From Solirubrobacter phytolaccae (GTDB lineage Bacteria; Actinomycetota; Thermoleophilia; Solirubrobacterales; Solirubrobacteraceae): a DNA stretch of 64,000 nucleotides. The translations under genes were made by a program, and so were the position numbers. This document shows, one piece after another, positions 32,538-41,909 of this stretch. The DNA lies in NCBI RefSeq assembly GCF_027587195.1, contig NZ_JAPDDP010000025.1, forward strand, positions 21,214 to 85,213, given 5' to 3'. The notes under the pieces were generated by a model. That model was not told the origin of the DNA and ran no database searches. It saw only the letters and a program-made list of their open reading frames with translations. The first letter of the stretch is position 1. Every line of letters starts with the position of its first letter.

Positions 32538-34411
32538 GGCTTCTGGTTCGGGGGATCTGCGGGGACGAGTTCGTGGACGGCGGTGCCCCAGCCCACGGTG
32601 TGCGTCGCGCGGCGAACGAGTCCGGCGCGGACGAGGACGGCGTCGAGCTCGGCGGCGGTGCGCAGGCCCGAGCCGTGCACGGTGAGGGCGAGCAGGTCCG
32701 CTTCGCCGTCGCGGGAATCGAGGTCTTCGAGGTCGAACGTGTCCTCGATCAGCAGCACCCGGCCACCCGGGACGAGGTTCTCCGACGCGCGACGCAGGGC
32801 GTGGGCCGCGTCGGCGTCCGGCAGCGTCTTGAAGGCGCGGATGATGAGCACCGCGTCGGCGGCCGGGCTGGGTTCGAAGACCGACTGCTCGACCACGCTG
32901 ACCCGCGCGCGCTGCTGCTCGTCGGGAATCGTGTCGGGCAGGTCGCGGCGCAGCCAGTCGGCTTGGGCGGGCAGCGCGCAGATCGTCACGCGCAGGCGGT
33001 CGTGGGCGGCGACGAACTCGCGCGCTTGGGCGCCCGCACCGCCGGAGTGGATCACCAGCTGCCCGACGCCGCTGAGCAGGTCGGACTTGGCGATCGGCTC
33101 CGCCAGCGCGGCCTGGAACCCGGCCAGGCGTTCCAGGTAGCGATCCTCGTAGTCCTGCTGCGCGCGCACGTCGGCGAAGCTCTGCCCGGTGACCGTGGCG
33201 TAGGCGGAGCGGCCGGTGCGGATCGCTTCGGTGAGCCCGTAGAGGCCGAGGCGCTCGCGGCCCGCCACGCCGTCGGGGTGCAGCGTGTCCGCGGTGAACT
33301 CGTTGGTCAGGACCTCGCCGACCGGTGTCAGGTCGTAGTGCCCCGGTGCCGTCTCGGTCAGCAGGCCCGCGGCGTGCAGGTAGCGCAGCAGCTTGCCCAG
33401 CGCCCGCTGGTTGGTCGTGGTCCTGCTGGCGAGGTCCGCCACGCTCGTCACACCGCGCGAGATCAGCTCCGGGATGTCCAGCTCGACGGCGGTGCGGATC
33501 GCGATCGGCCGGGTCAGCTCGGCCAGCTGATGGAGCTTCTCGAACGGCGTGATCGACTTCTCGGGGTCGGGGACCGCCCCGTCGAACTTCGAGGCGACGA
33601 CCTCGCCGCGACGCCAGTGTCCGGTGGTCTGGATGTCGTCCTTGGGCAGGCCGCGCTCCTCGACCAGATGGCGGCGCAGGTCTCGCACCGCGGTGCGCTC
33701 CCCGGCGAGCCACGCGAACGGGCGGCCGTCCCACCAGCGGCTGTTTCGGACCGCGTCCCGCAGGAGCGTCGTCGTGCCCGCCTCGGCGCCGTCGCGCACC
33801 AGCCAGGTCACCTCGACGTTGGGCAGCGGCCGCAGCTCCAGTCGGTGGGAGTCCTCAGCGACCTCGATGAACACCCGCGCCCGTGCGTCGTCGGGCAGCT
33901 CCTCGAGCAAGCGGCCGATGGCGGGGATCGCCGTGTCGTCGCCCGCGACCAGGAGCCAGTCCGCGTCGTGCGGCAGCGACCGCGACGCGCTCGGGCCGAA
34001 GAAGTGGATGCGGTCACCGACCTGCGCGCGGTACGCCCAGGTGGTGCCGACGCCGATGCCGTGCTTGACGAAGTCCACGTCCAGCTCCCCTGCCCCGGGG
34101 TCCCAGCGACGGGCCGTGTAGACCTTCGACAGCGGCAGGGGGTGCCTCGGCATGTCGATGCCCCGCTCCCTCTGCACCGGCAGCACCGGCTCGTCCTGAC
34201 CGGGATAGCGGAACACCAGGCGGATGTCGTCGTCGAACCCGGAGGAGTCGAACGCCGGCTGCGGGAAGCCGTTCGCCGAGGTGAACGCGCGAAGCTGCTC
34301 GCCGCCCAGCGTGATCCGGCGCATGCCCGGCGTGAGGTCTGCCACCCGGACGACCTCGACTTCCCGCAGGGTCAGGGAACGCACGGTGAGCGGGCGCGAG
34401 GTCTTCGGCAC
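32534..34411 (-). CDS. Siderophore-interacting protein fused to an O-methyltransferase-like domain
   Basis: A 625-residue two-domain protein, first gene of the leftward siderophore operon. Residues 1 to about 265 are a siderophore-interacting flavoreductase: MRRITLGGEQL, SKVYTARRWDPGAGELDVDF, FFGPSASRSLPHDADWLLVA, GDDTAIPAIGRLLEEL, AWLAGERTAVRDLRRHL and GHWRRGE. These enzymes reduce the siderophore iron in the cytoplasm. Residues 285 to 620 resemble O-methyltransferases of the acetylserotonin/hydroxyindole type: a winged-helix dimerisation region (AVELDIPELISRGVTSVADL) then a SAM-domain-like region whose glycine motif is weak (GVGQLVIHSGGAGAQ). The start is GTG 34411, directly beside a TTAGGG palindrome. 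The methyltransferase half may be inactive. Confidence 0.82.
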   Translation of the reverse strand: MPKTSRPLTVRSLTLREVEVVRVADLTPGMRRITLGGEQLRAFTSANGFPQPAFDSSGFDDDIRLVFRYPGQDEPVLPVQRERGIDMPRHPLPLSKVYTARRWDPGAGELDVDFVKHGIGVGTTWAYRAQVGDRIHFFGPSASRSLPHDADWLLVAGDDTAIPAIGRLLEELPDDARARVFIEVAEDSHRLELRPLPNVEVTWLVRDGAEAGTTTLLRDAVRNSRWWDGRPFAWLAGERTAVRDLRRHLVEERGLPKDDIQTTGHWRRGEVVASKFDGAVPDPEKSITPFEKLHQLAELTRPIAIRTAVELDIPELISRGVTSVADLASRTTTNQRALGKLLRYLHAAGLLTETAPGHYDLTPVGEVLTNEFTADTLHPDGVAGRERLGLYGLTEAIRTGRSAYATVTGQSFADVRAQQDYEDRYLERLAGFQAALAEPIAKSDLLSGVGQLVIHSGGAGAQAREFVAAHDRLRVTICALPAQADWLRRDLPDTIPDEQQRARVSVVEQSVFEPSPAADAVLIIRAFKTLPDADAAHALRRASENLVPGGRVLLIEDTFDLEDLDSRDGEADLLALTVHGSGLRTAAELDAVLVRAGLVRRATHTVGWGTAVHELVPADPPNQKP

Positions 34412-34413
34412 TA

Positions 34414-34427
34414 TTAGGGGACCCTAA
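34414..34427. promoter_or_regulatory. TTAGGG palindrome between the siderophore operon and its AraC regulator
   Basis: TTAGGG (34414-34419) and CCCTAA (34422-34427) form an inverted repeat with a 2-nt centre, 2 nt from the GTG start of the SIP fusion gene. A third TTAGGG lies at 34460-34465, one base before the AraC gene ATG. The half-site resembles the TTAGG ends of DtxR/IdeR boxes but the spacing is much shorter, so it is as likely a site for the AraC regulator itself. Confidence 0.5.
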
Positions 34428-34466
34428 CACCCAAGAGTGTGCGCAGACTGCCATATTGTTTAGGGC

Positions 34467-36017
34467 ATGGCGAGCCCGTTCCCGTTCCCCGCCGACGCGA
34501 CCGAGCCGCCACCGATCCCGCCGGCCCGGTCGGACTCGACCGGGCACCCGCGCCGCCCGCTGCTGATCTGGATCCGCACCGGCACCGCGCACGTGCACAT
34601 CGACGACGCCGCGGCGTTCCACCTCACCGCCGGGCAAGGAGCGTGGATTCCCGCGGACGGCTGGCACCACCGCGCGATCGTCACCGAGCCGGGCACCGTC
34701 GCCTTCCCCCTCTGGCCCCATCCCGGTGCCGAGTCGCTGGCGGAGCCGACGCAGTTCGAGGTCCCCGACGGCTGGCAGGACTGGCTGATCCAGCTCTTCA
34801 ACCTGGAGGTCACGCCCCTCAGCGGTCGCGGGTTCTCCCAGGACGCGATCACCGACCTCCTCCGCCGCCGTCCCAGCCCGCTGCCGGAGATCCCGAGAGC
34901 CACCGGTGCCAGAGCGGTGGCCGAGGAGCTCAGCCGTGACCCGTCGCTCGACCTCACCGTCGAGCAGTGGGCGACCAGGGCGCACTCCAGCCCACGCACC
35001 CTGCGCCGCGACTTCCTCGCCGACACCGGGATCACCTTCGAGCAGTGGCGACTGCACAACCGGCTGATCGCGGCCGTCGAGCTCCTGGCCGCCGGCTACG
35101 ACGTCGACCAGGTCGCCGCGCGCGTGGGCTTCGCCAGCCGCAACGGCTTCACCCGCGCGTTCAAGCAGCAGTACGGAGCCACGCCCCGGGACTTCAGCAG
35201 GGAGCTCTCCGCCAGCTCCGCCAGCGTCGACCTGACCCAGCGCGCCACCTTGGCGCGGCAAACCGACGACCTCGTGCGCATGGTGCGAGGCGACAGCGCC
35301 TTCGCCACCGCACCCGACCTGCTGCCCGCCGCCCGCACACCCCCACACGCCAACGACATGCATGTGCTCAGCTGGATCTACCGCGGCAGCGGATACCTCG
35401 ACATCGGCGATCACCGCTACGAACGCCAGCGCGGCGTAGCGACCTGGATCCCCGCGGGCCTGGAGCACGTCACGGGCCTGCGCGAGAACTCCGTCTCCCT
35501 GCCCCTCGGAGACGCCGGCACCGGTGACCTCCAGCTGACCGAGCCACTCCAGGTCCAGTTCTCCCCCGCCTGGGACGACTACCTGACCTTCTGCTCAATC
35601 AGCGCCCGGTCCGGACTGCACCCCGACGACTACGACCCCCGGCACATCCTCGACCTCTTCGCCGAACAGGTCGCCACACAACGTGCGCTCTCGGTCCCGA
35701 TGCCCACCGACCCACGCGCGCACGCGGCCGCGATGGAATACCTACGCCGCATCGACGCGTCCCCCGAACCAGCCGCGTCCGACCTCCCCGCCGACGTCCA
35801 CCGCGCCTTCCGCGACGAGACCGGCATGACCTTCGCCCGCTGGCGCTACGCCGCCCGCATGCGCATCGCCCGCGACCTACTGGCCGGCGGCGCGAAACCG
35901 AGCGCGATCGCCCGTCGCGTGGGATACCGCCACCTCCCGACCTTCAGCACCGCCTTCACCCGCTTCCACGGTCTGTCGCCGCGTGAGTACCAGGAACGTG
36001 AGGCCGAGAAGGCCTGA
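34467..36017 (+). CDS. Tandem double cupin-AraC transcriptional regulator
   Basis: A 516-residue protein made of two AraC-type units in a row. Unit 1: cupin ligand domain (about 25-95; IWIRTGTAHVHIDD, WIPADGWHHRAIV) and HTH (about 145-245; LTVEQWATRAHSSPRTLRRD, VAARVGFASRNGFTRAFKQQ, GATPRDFSREL). Unit 2: cupin (about 260-350; LSWIYRGSGYLDIGDHRYER, WIPAGLEHVTGL) and HTH (about 405-510; RIARDLLAGGAKPSAIARRV, GLSPREYQERE); its first helix-turn-helix half is shorter. Siderophore-sensing AraC proteins usually activate uptake operons when ligand is bound. It is divergent from the siderophore operon with a 55-nt gap. A single polypeptide may act as a pre-formed dimer. Confidence 0.88.
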   Translation: MASPFPFPADATEPPPIPPARSDSTGHPRRPLLIWIRTGTAHVHIDDAAAFHLTAGQGAWIPADGWHHRAIVTEPGTVAFPLWPHPGAESLAEPTQFEVPDGWQDWLIQLFNLEVTPLSGRGFSQDAITDLLRRRPSPLPEIPRATGARAVAEELSRDPSLDLTVEQWATRAHSSPRTLRRDFLADTGITFEQWRLHNRLIAAVELLAAGYDVDQVAARVGFASRNGFTRAFKQQYGATPRDFSRELSASSASVDLTQRATLARQTDDLVRMVRGDSAFATAPDLLPAARTPPHANDMHVLSWIYRGSGYLDIGDHRYERQRGVATWIPAGLEHVTGLRENSVSLPLGDAGTGDLQLTEPLQVQFSPAWDDYLTFCSISARSGLHPDDYDPRHILDLFAEQVATQRALSVPMPTDPRAHAAAMEYLRRIDASPEPAASDLPADVHRAFRDETGMTFARWRYAARMRIARDLLAGGAKPSAIARRVGYRHLPTFSTAFTRFHGLSPREYQEREAEKA

Positions 36018-36020
36018 CCG

Positions 36021-36896
36021 TCAGCCCTGGCTCCACAGCGCACGTTCGTCGCCGAGGAGGGCGTCAACGAACGCGATCACATCGGTCAGCATGTCCGTCC
36101 ACCGTGCGGGAGGCGGCGAGCGGTATGACATGCGCTCGACCATCGCCGTGTAGGGCCGTTGGCGGTCAGGCATGTGAGCGAGCGCTTCCGCGAGCGGCAG
36201 CACGGGCTGCCCGCGATGTGCCGCAACGGCAGTGATGTGGCCGCGCAACTCAGCGGCGTCGAGCCGGTGACGGCGGCTCGCGACCCACAGATCCGCGAAG
36301 TCGCGATCGCGGGTGCTCGTCTCGCGCCGCTGCATCGCGGTGACGATCTTCTCCGCGAGATTGAGCGTCAGCGGATAGGCAGCCAGCTCGATGCCAGGGT
36401 GACCGATGACCGACTCGAGGGTGATCACCGTCGAGCGGACCGGGTCCCCGAACGAGAAGTCCAGGGCAAACGGGATCTGCGCCCTCCCGAGCGTGGCCGT
36501 GAGCTTGCACCGCACGCCCTCGTACTCGTCGCCTTCACGCATGACCTCGGTTCGGATCGTGGCTGGGTCAAACGTCACACCATCGGGCGGATCGGGAACC
36601 AGCGCGATGATCTCGGCGACCGCATCGCGCACCGCGTGCTCGCCGTTGGCCATGCCGTGCGTCGCCAGATCCGCGTCCTTGGTCATCCGCCGGATATCGC
36701 TCGCAGCCATCAGCATGCCGCCCTTGAGCACCATGCGGTGCGCATGCGCTGACATCGCCAGCCGCCGCAAGAACGACTCCACCGCGTACACGACCAGCAG
36801 CGACTGCGTGTTGGATCCATGCTCCGCACGTGCCCGGGCACGCAGCGCTTTGAAAGCCGCAGCCGCAGCGTGATCGCCGGCAGCCGGATCGCTCAA
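36021..36896 (-). CDS. abiEii: AbiEii-type nucleotidyltransferase toxin
   Basis: A 291-residue DUF1814-type protein. MVLKGGMLMAASDIRRMTKDADLATHG carries the nucleotidyltransferase GG and D-x-D pattern of AbiEii toxins, and FALDFSFGDPV, then LAEKIVTAMQRRETSTRDRD and FADLWVASR are the other conserved blocks. In type IV AbiE systems the toxin modifies RNA and the partner represses the operon. The start is TTG 36896, overlapping the antitoxin stop as TTGA, so translation is coupled. It sits next to a type I restriction operon, consistent with a phage-defence role. Confidence 0.88.
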   Translation of the reverse strand: MSDPAAGDHAAAAAFKALRARARAEHGSNTQSLLVVYAVESFLRRLAMSAHAHRMVLKGGMLMAASDIRRMTKDADLATHGMANGEHAVRDAVAEIIALVPDPPDGVTFDPATIRTEVMREGDEYEGVRCKLTATLGRAQIPFALDFSFGDPVRSTVITLESVIGHPGIELAAYPLTLNLAEKIVTAMQRRETSTRDRDFADLWVASRRHRLDAAELRGHITAVAAHRGQPVLPLAEALAHMPDRQRPYTAMVERMSYRSPPPARWTDMLTDVIAFVDALLGDERALWSQG

Positions 36897-37516
36897 CTGA
36901 GTAACGCCTCCAACGCCGGCCCGAGCGCCGGTGCGCCGCCCAGGTCGCGGGCGAGCTCGGTGAGGCGTGCCGGACTCGCAGAGCTCTGATTCACGTATCG
37001 ACGCAACGCCTGCAGGCCGACATCACGGCCAACGAGCCGTGGCAGCCGCAGGGCGTCCACAACGGCCCGCTCGCGCGAGTAGATCCAGAACGGCTCGTCG
37101 ACATCGGTGCTCGCCTGTTGCCGTTCGAGTTCGAACGTCCGCGCATCAAAGACATGCACCTTGGTCGGCGGCGTCGAAATCACCGGACGATGCGCACCGC
37201 GCGACACCGCCACATGGACCCTGCCCGGAATCTCATCGGTCAGGTCCCAATAGGCGAGCGCGGAGTTCAAGCAGATCGTCCCGCGGGGCACTCGCGCTGA
37301 GACGATCGCCAGATCCGACAACATCCCCATCCCAGCCCCCGGAAGCTGCAGCACTCCCCGCGCAACCCCCTCCAGCTCGCCACTCGCGCGCAGGCGGTGC
37401 AGGCTGCTGCGACTCGCGCCCGCTTGCACCGCCTCGGAGACTCGAAACGGACGCTCACCGAATCGTGCACGCAGCATCTCGACAATCGGGACTTGGACCT
37501 CATCAGGACGAGTCAA
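36893..37516 (-). CDS. abiEi: AbiEi-type antitoxin / transcriptional autoregulator
   Basis: A 207-residue protein with an N-terminal winged helix (FRVSEAVQAGASRSSLHRLR, GELEGVARGVLQLPG) followed by the AbiEi antitoxin core (TICLNSALAYWDLTDEIPGR, VHVAVSRGAHRP, YSRERAVVDALRLPRLVGRD). It is expected to bind its own promoter and neutralise the toxin encoded next. The start is TTG 37516, preceded by TAGGA; a downstream ATG at 37480 would cut into the first helix. The 110 nt between this start and the hsdR end hold the presumed promoter. Confidence 0.85.
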   Translation of the reverse strand: MTRPDEVQVPIVEMLRARFGERPFRVSEAVQAGASRSSLHRLRASGELEGVARGVLQLPGAGMGMLSDLAIVSARVPRGTICLNSALAYWDLTDEIPGRVHVAVSRGAHRPVISTPPTKVHVFDARTFELERQQASTDVDEPFWIYSRERAVVDALRLPRLVGRDVGLQALRRYVNQSSASPARLTELARDLGGAPALGPALEALLS

Positions 37517-37626
37517 ATCCTACACACCAACCCGATCCGTATGCAGACTATGGTCCATCGAGCAGTCGACGCAGAAATCATTGCCTCGACTGGCCGCCTC
37601 GCGCGACAGATCTGCCGGGTTCCCAT

Positions 37627-40600
37627 CTATGTGCCCGCGGCCTGGTCGCTTCGGTAGCGGTCGTATAGAACGCGCATCGCGAGAAACGTTGTTCTTTGGC
37701 GAAAGTCCTCGTCGTCGAGCACGCCACGGAAGAAGTCGGCTGAGACCTTGCCGGCGTCGAGCGCTCCGTCGATGACGAACGGCTCCTTCCCGCGCACGAA
37801 GTCGTCGAAGTCGTTGCTCGCCGCCTGGCGGCGCAACGTGTCGGACTGCTCGCGGTCGATGTGATCGATGAGCGCCTGTGCGGGGTGGATGGCGTCCGCG
37901 TCGGTCAAGTGCTCGCCGAATCGGTGGTTGAACAGCTCGACGAGTTCGCCGAGCAAGCTCATCGGGATCTCGCCGCCCGCCCCGTGGCCGGTTCCGTCAC
38001 CAGAGATCGCGGTGCCTGGTTCAACCTCATCGTCGCCCAACGTGAGGTTCTGCGTGCCGACCTCGGTAAGCCGGTAGTGCGTCAGCGACACATCAAGAGA
38101 CAGACCGCCGTCGACCCGGCGTTCGCGTAGCCGAAGGGCGAGAAAACGCGCGAAGGCGTACAGCTTCTCGCTCTGCTGGGTGAGGTACGGCACGACCTGG
38201 GCGAGGAAGGCGTAGAAGCGGACAAAGCGATCGAGGTCTTCGCGCAACTGGTCCAGATCGTCGTCTTCGAGGTCCGTCGCGCGATCGAATGCGCTCTGGG
38301 TCAGGCCGGACAGAACAGCGTGGTCCGGCTCGCCTGGGACGAACCACGCCTGCGCGAAGGCATCGACTTCGGCCTCGTAGACAACGCCGCCGTCGAGCAA
38401 CTGTTGTTGGGCGTCGAACAGCACGTTGGGATCTGTCGGAATCGCTTCCGTGCGGCCGTAGAACGGCTCAAAGTCCTGACGAATGCGGTCGGCGTCGTTG
38501 ACGAAGTCCAGGACGTACGTCTCGGTCTTGAGCGGGTGCGTGCGATTGAGCCGAGAGAGTGTCTGGACAGTGTTGACGCCGGTGAGGGTCTTATCGACGT
38601 ACATCGCCACAAGCTTCGGCTGGTCGAACCCCGTCTGGTACTTCTCCGCCACGATCAGCACGCCGTACGCGGGCTTGTCGAACTCGTCGGGGAGCTTCTT
38701 CTCCGGCACTGGGTGGCCGTTGACGACGTTCATCTGCGGCTCGCTGTACTGCTCGCCGACGTTGTCCGCGGCGGGATGCGTGATCGTGACCTCGCCCGAG
38801 AACGCGACCAGCGTCTTCGTCGCTGATCCGCGCTTGGCGATCTCCTTGTCCAGCGTCAGTTTCCACTGGACCGCCTCCTCGCGACTGGCGGTGACGATCA
38901 TCGCCTTCGCCTCTCCGGCCATGTGCTGGCGAACGATCGTGTCGTAGTGATCAAGCACCACCACGGCCTTCTGCGCCTTGCGGTACGGATGGAACGTCGC
39001 GTAACGCGTGAGCGCGCTAGACGCTTTGCCCTTGGGCAGCTCGACCTCGCGTTGCGCCCGATCCTCGATGCGCAGCAACTCCTCGTAGGTCGTGTAGTTG
39101 CGAAGCACGTCGACGATGAAGTTCTCCTCGACAGCCTGGCGCATGGAGTACGTGTGAAACGCGTGCTTGTTGCCGTCCGCGCCAACACTTCCGAAGACTT
39201 CGTTGGTGCGCGGCTTCGGGGTAGCGGTGAAGGCGAAGAACGAGAGGTTGGGCTGTACGCCGCGCGCTGCGAGGCGCCGCAGGACCTCCGGTACACCATC
39301 GTCCTCGTCGTCCTCGTCGACCGGCCGGCTGCCAAGCACGGCCTTCAGATCTACAGCCGACTCGCCGGTTTGCGACGAGTGCGCCTCATCCACGATCACG
39401 GCGTACGTACGCTGGTTGAGCGTTGCGTTCGTTCCCGTGAGCTGTGCAAGTACGTAGGGGAACTTCTGCAGCGTTGAGATGACGATCCGCGCCTGCTCGC
39501 CCTCGAGCGCCTCTCGCAACTGCGTCGACGACTCGTTGATTTCGCGGACCGTGCCTGGCACCTGCTCGAACGCCTTCACCTGCGCCTGGAGTTGGCGGTC
39601 GAGCACCTGGCGATCGGTGATGACGATCACCTTCTCAAACACCGGCTTCTTGTCGTCGCCGTGCAGAGTCGATAGATCGTGCGCCAGCCAGGCGATCTCC
39701 TTGCTCTTGCCCGAGCCGGCGGAGTGCTGGATCAGGTAGTTCTGGCCGGCGCCGTGCACCCGCGCGTGCGCGGCGCACGACCGCACGACATCCCACTGGT
39801 GGAAGCGAGGGAAGATCACCGTGGGCTTGGCGCCCTTCTTCTTCGCAGCCGCATCGGGCTGTTCGACGAAGACGAACTTCTCGATCAGCTCCATCCACGC
39901 GTCGCGCTCCCACACGCTCTTCCACACGTAGTCGGTGGGGTGCCCGCTCGAGGGGGACGGTGGGTTGCCCTGGCCGCCGGGTTTGCCCGCCCCACCCGAG
40001 CCTTGGTTGAAAGGCAGGAACCGAGTGTCCGTGCCGGCGAGACGCGTCGTCATGTACGCGAGGTCTGCGTCAAGCGCGAAATGGACGAACGCCCGTCGGC
40101 CGAGCAGGAGGTTTGTAGGCGGCCGATCCTTGCGGTACTGGCGTATCGCGTCGTCGACCGTCTGTCCTGTGTACCGGTTCTTGAGTTCAGCGGTCGCCGT
40201 CGGCACGCCGTTGACGAACATCACCAGGTCCAGGCTGTCGCCCGAGTTGGCGTCGAAGCGCACCTGGCGCACTACCCGGGGGCGGTTCTCGTCATAGAGC
40301 ACGCGAGCAGACTTCTCGACCTCCAGCTCCGGCTCAAAGAACGCAAGCTTGAGCTGCACGCCCTTCTCGGAGAGCCCGGCGCGCAGCACCTCGACCGTGC
40401 CGCGCTTGTCGATCTGTGCTCCCACGCGCTTGAGTAGGCTGGTCCGCGCGTCCTGCTCCGAGCCAGCGATCCCGACCAGTGCGTCCCACGCCTTACCCTG
40501 CGTCTCTTTTACGAACGCGATCAGGTCGTCGGGGTATAGCCCGAGCGCTGCGTCGTAGTTCTTATGCTCAGTCGGCGCGCCGTCTGTGTCCTCGCCGAAC

Positions 40601-40674
40601 CACCCACCGTTCGTGACGAGGTCACGAACGATCAACCGCTCGAACGCGGACTCAGTATGCGCTGCCGCGCTCAT
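37627..40674 (-). CDS. hsdR: Type I restriction enzyme motor/nuclease subunit HsdR
   Basis: A 1015-residue type I restriction subunit. The N-terminal PD-(D/E)xK nuclease is seen in LDLVMFVNGVPTATAELKN. The superfamily 2 translocase follows: Walker A HSAGSGKSKEIAWLAHDL, DEAH box VIVDEAHSSQTGESA, FFAFTATPKPRTNEVFG, and the arginine-finger helicase motif QTLSRLNRTHP. The C-terminal 250 residues form the helical coupling region. Length and motif order fit a functional enzyme; no frameshift is visible. ATG 40674 overlaps the hsdS stop (ATGA). It cleaves unmodified DNA after ATP-driven translocation when assembled with HsdM and HsdS. Confidence 0.95.
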   Translation of the reverse strand: MSAAAHTESAFERLIVRDLVTNGGWFGEDTDGAPTEHKNYDAALGLYPDDLIAFVKETQGKAWDALVGIAGSEQDARTSLLKRVGAQIDKRGTVEVLRAGLSEKGVQLKLAFFEPELEVEKSARVLYDENRPRVVRQVRFDANSGDSLDLVMFVNGVPTATAELKNRYTGQTVDDAIRQYRKDRPPTNLLLGRRAFVHFALDADLAYMTTRLAGTDTRFLPFNQGSGGAGKPGGQGNPPSPSSGHPTDYVWKSVWERDAWMELIEKFVFVEQPDAAAKKKGAKPTVIFPRFHQWDVVRSCAAHARVHGAGQNYLIQHSAGSGKSKEIAWLAHDLSTLHGDDKKPVFEKVIVITDRQVLDRQLQAQVKAFEQVPGTVREINESSTQLREALEGEQARIVISTLQKFPYVLAQLTGTNATLNQRTYAVIVDEAHSSQTGESAVDLKAVLGSRPVDEDDEDDGVPEVLRRLAARGVQPNLSFFAFTATPKPRTNEVFGSVGADGNKHAFHTYSMRQAVEENFIVDVLRNYTTYEELLRIEDRAQREVELPKGKASSALTRYATFHPYRKAQKAVVVLDHYDTIVRQHMAGEAKAMIVTASREEAVQWKLTLDKEIAKRGSATKTLVAFSGEVTITHPAADNVGEQYSEPQMNVVNGHPVPEKKLPDEFDKPAYGVLIVAEKYQTGFDQPKLVAMYVDKTLTGVNTVQTLSRLNRTHPLKTETYVLDFVNDADRIRQDFEPFYGRTEAIPTDPNVLFDAQQQLLDGGVVYEAEVDAFAQAWFVPGEPDHAVLSGLTQSAFDRATDLEDDDLDQLREDLDRFVRFYAFLAQVVPYLTQQSEKLYAFARFLALRLRERRVDGGLSLDVSLTHYRLTEVGTQNLTLGDDEVEPGTAISGDGTGHGAGGEIPMSLLGELVELFNHRFGEHLTDADAIHPAQALIDHIDREQSDTLRRQAASNDFDDFVRGKEPFVIDGALDAGKVSADFFRGVLDDEDFRQRTTFLAMRVLYDRYRSDQAAGT

Positions 40675-41909
40675 GACTCGGCGGCGGCGAGCATCCGCTC
40701 GTCCATCTGCGCGGCTGACACGGCAGCGATGTCGAGTTGGCCGGTGACGGCCTCAGTAATCAAGGCGTCACGATACTCGCTTAGCCGACTCTCCAGCTCC
40801 TGCAATGCGGACTCCGCAGCCCTCGCCCGTTTGCTCAGCGCATCGATCGCGCGAGCTCTTTCGTGCTGAGTTTCCGCGTCAGGCATCGGGACGCGGACCG
40901 CCCTCAGCATTGCGGCGGTGAGGTGGGTATATCGACCAGGACCGTCCACAGCGAACGCCTGTCGGCCGCTCAGGACGCGAAGCGCCCAAAGCAGGTACCG
41001 CGTCGAATCGTGACCGAACGGTCGAACCCGGTTGAGGGCCATCTGATAGTGGCAATTCGCGACCTCTCCGTTCCACACGGCGCAGCGGCCGGGCTCTCCG
41101 CCTTCGCAGACCAGAAGATCACCGGGACGCAACGAGTACATGTGACGCTCGTAGGTGTCAAAATTCATTACCTTGAGGTCGTCGAGCTTGAGCCGGTCCC
41201 AGTGCACGTTTGCGTTACGCAGGTACGGGAGAGCAGTGTCGTGTACCACGCGGTCCTCATACAGTTTCTTCCCCAGCTGCACGCTGAACCGATAGCCGAT
41301 ACGACCTCGTGGATAGTCCTCGAATTCTCGTTCTGCCGCCGCAAGCGCGGGTTCGAGCGCACGAGTAGCGAGCTTCGATGCCACTTCCCGCAAATCTGCG
41401 ACGCGGCCCGACTCTCGGTCGAGGAATGACGCGATGTCGACTTGCTGCCTGAGCGGAGGGAGCACCACCCCAATCCGCTTGAATTGGCTCCAAGCGATGT
41501 TGAATTGCGTTGGCGGCATCCATTTTCCGCGCCGCTCGTACTCATTGATGTAAAGCCGAGTACGAAGCAGAAAGTGAAGAAACCTCGGGTGAGCCTGCGC
41601 GCCGATATCTGCGACGAAGTACGCAGGACTGATGATCCCAGTGTGGGACGCGACGCCGAGAGAACCGTGAGGCTTCCCGAGGGGGTTGACCACGAGTCTG
41701 TCTGGCCTCACGACGAGGTAGTTGGACAGTTCCTCAGAGGGCGCTGGGCGATCGTCGAGACCATCCCCTCGAACAACTACGCCGTGCGGCAAGTTGACAC
41801 TGAGCATCGGAAGGTCGGTTCGCCCGGCCTCCTTGGAGCGCGTCACCACTTGCCCGAGTCGAAGTGCCCGCCAACCTGGCGGTTCTGGGCCGTAGCCGAA
41901 CGGTCTCAT
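40671..41909 (-). CDS. hsdS: Type I restriction specificity subunit HsdS
   Basis: A 412-residue specificity subunit with two target-recognition domains separated by coiled-coil spacers. TRD1 occupies about 1-160 and ends in FNIAWSQFKRIGVVLPPLRQ; the first spacer helix is ASFLDRESGRVADLREVAS. TRD2 covers about 205-345 (PYLRNANVHWDRLKLDDL, LRPGDLLVCEGGEPGRCAVW) and the second spacer is ALQELESRLSEYRDALITEA, ending VTGQLDI as in many HsdS proteins. The two TRDs would each read half of a split DNA site; the site cannot be deduced. This gene is visibly less GC-rich than its neighbours, as is common for exchanging specificity genes. Confidence 0.92.
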   Translation of the reverse strand: MRPFGYGPEPPGWRALRLGQVVTRSKEAGRTDLPMLSVNLPHGVVVRGDGLDDRPAPSEELSNYLVVRPDRLVVNPLGKPHGSLGVASHTGIISPAYFVADIGAQAHPRFLHFLLRTRLYINEYERRGKWMPPTQFNIAWSQFKRIGVVLPPLRQQVDIASFLDRESGRVADLREVASKLATRALEPALAAAEREFEDYPRGRIGYRFSVQLGKKLYEDRVVHDTALPYLRNANVHWDRLKLDDLKVMNFDTYERHMYSLRPGDLLVCEGGEPGRCAVWNGEVANCHYQMALNRVRPFGHDSTRYLLWALRVLSGRQAFAVDGPGRYTHLTAAMLRAVRVPMPDAETQHERARAIDALSKRARAAESALQELESRLSEYRDALITEAVTGQLDIAAVSAAQMDERMLAAAES

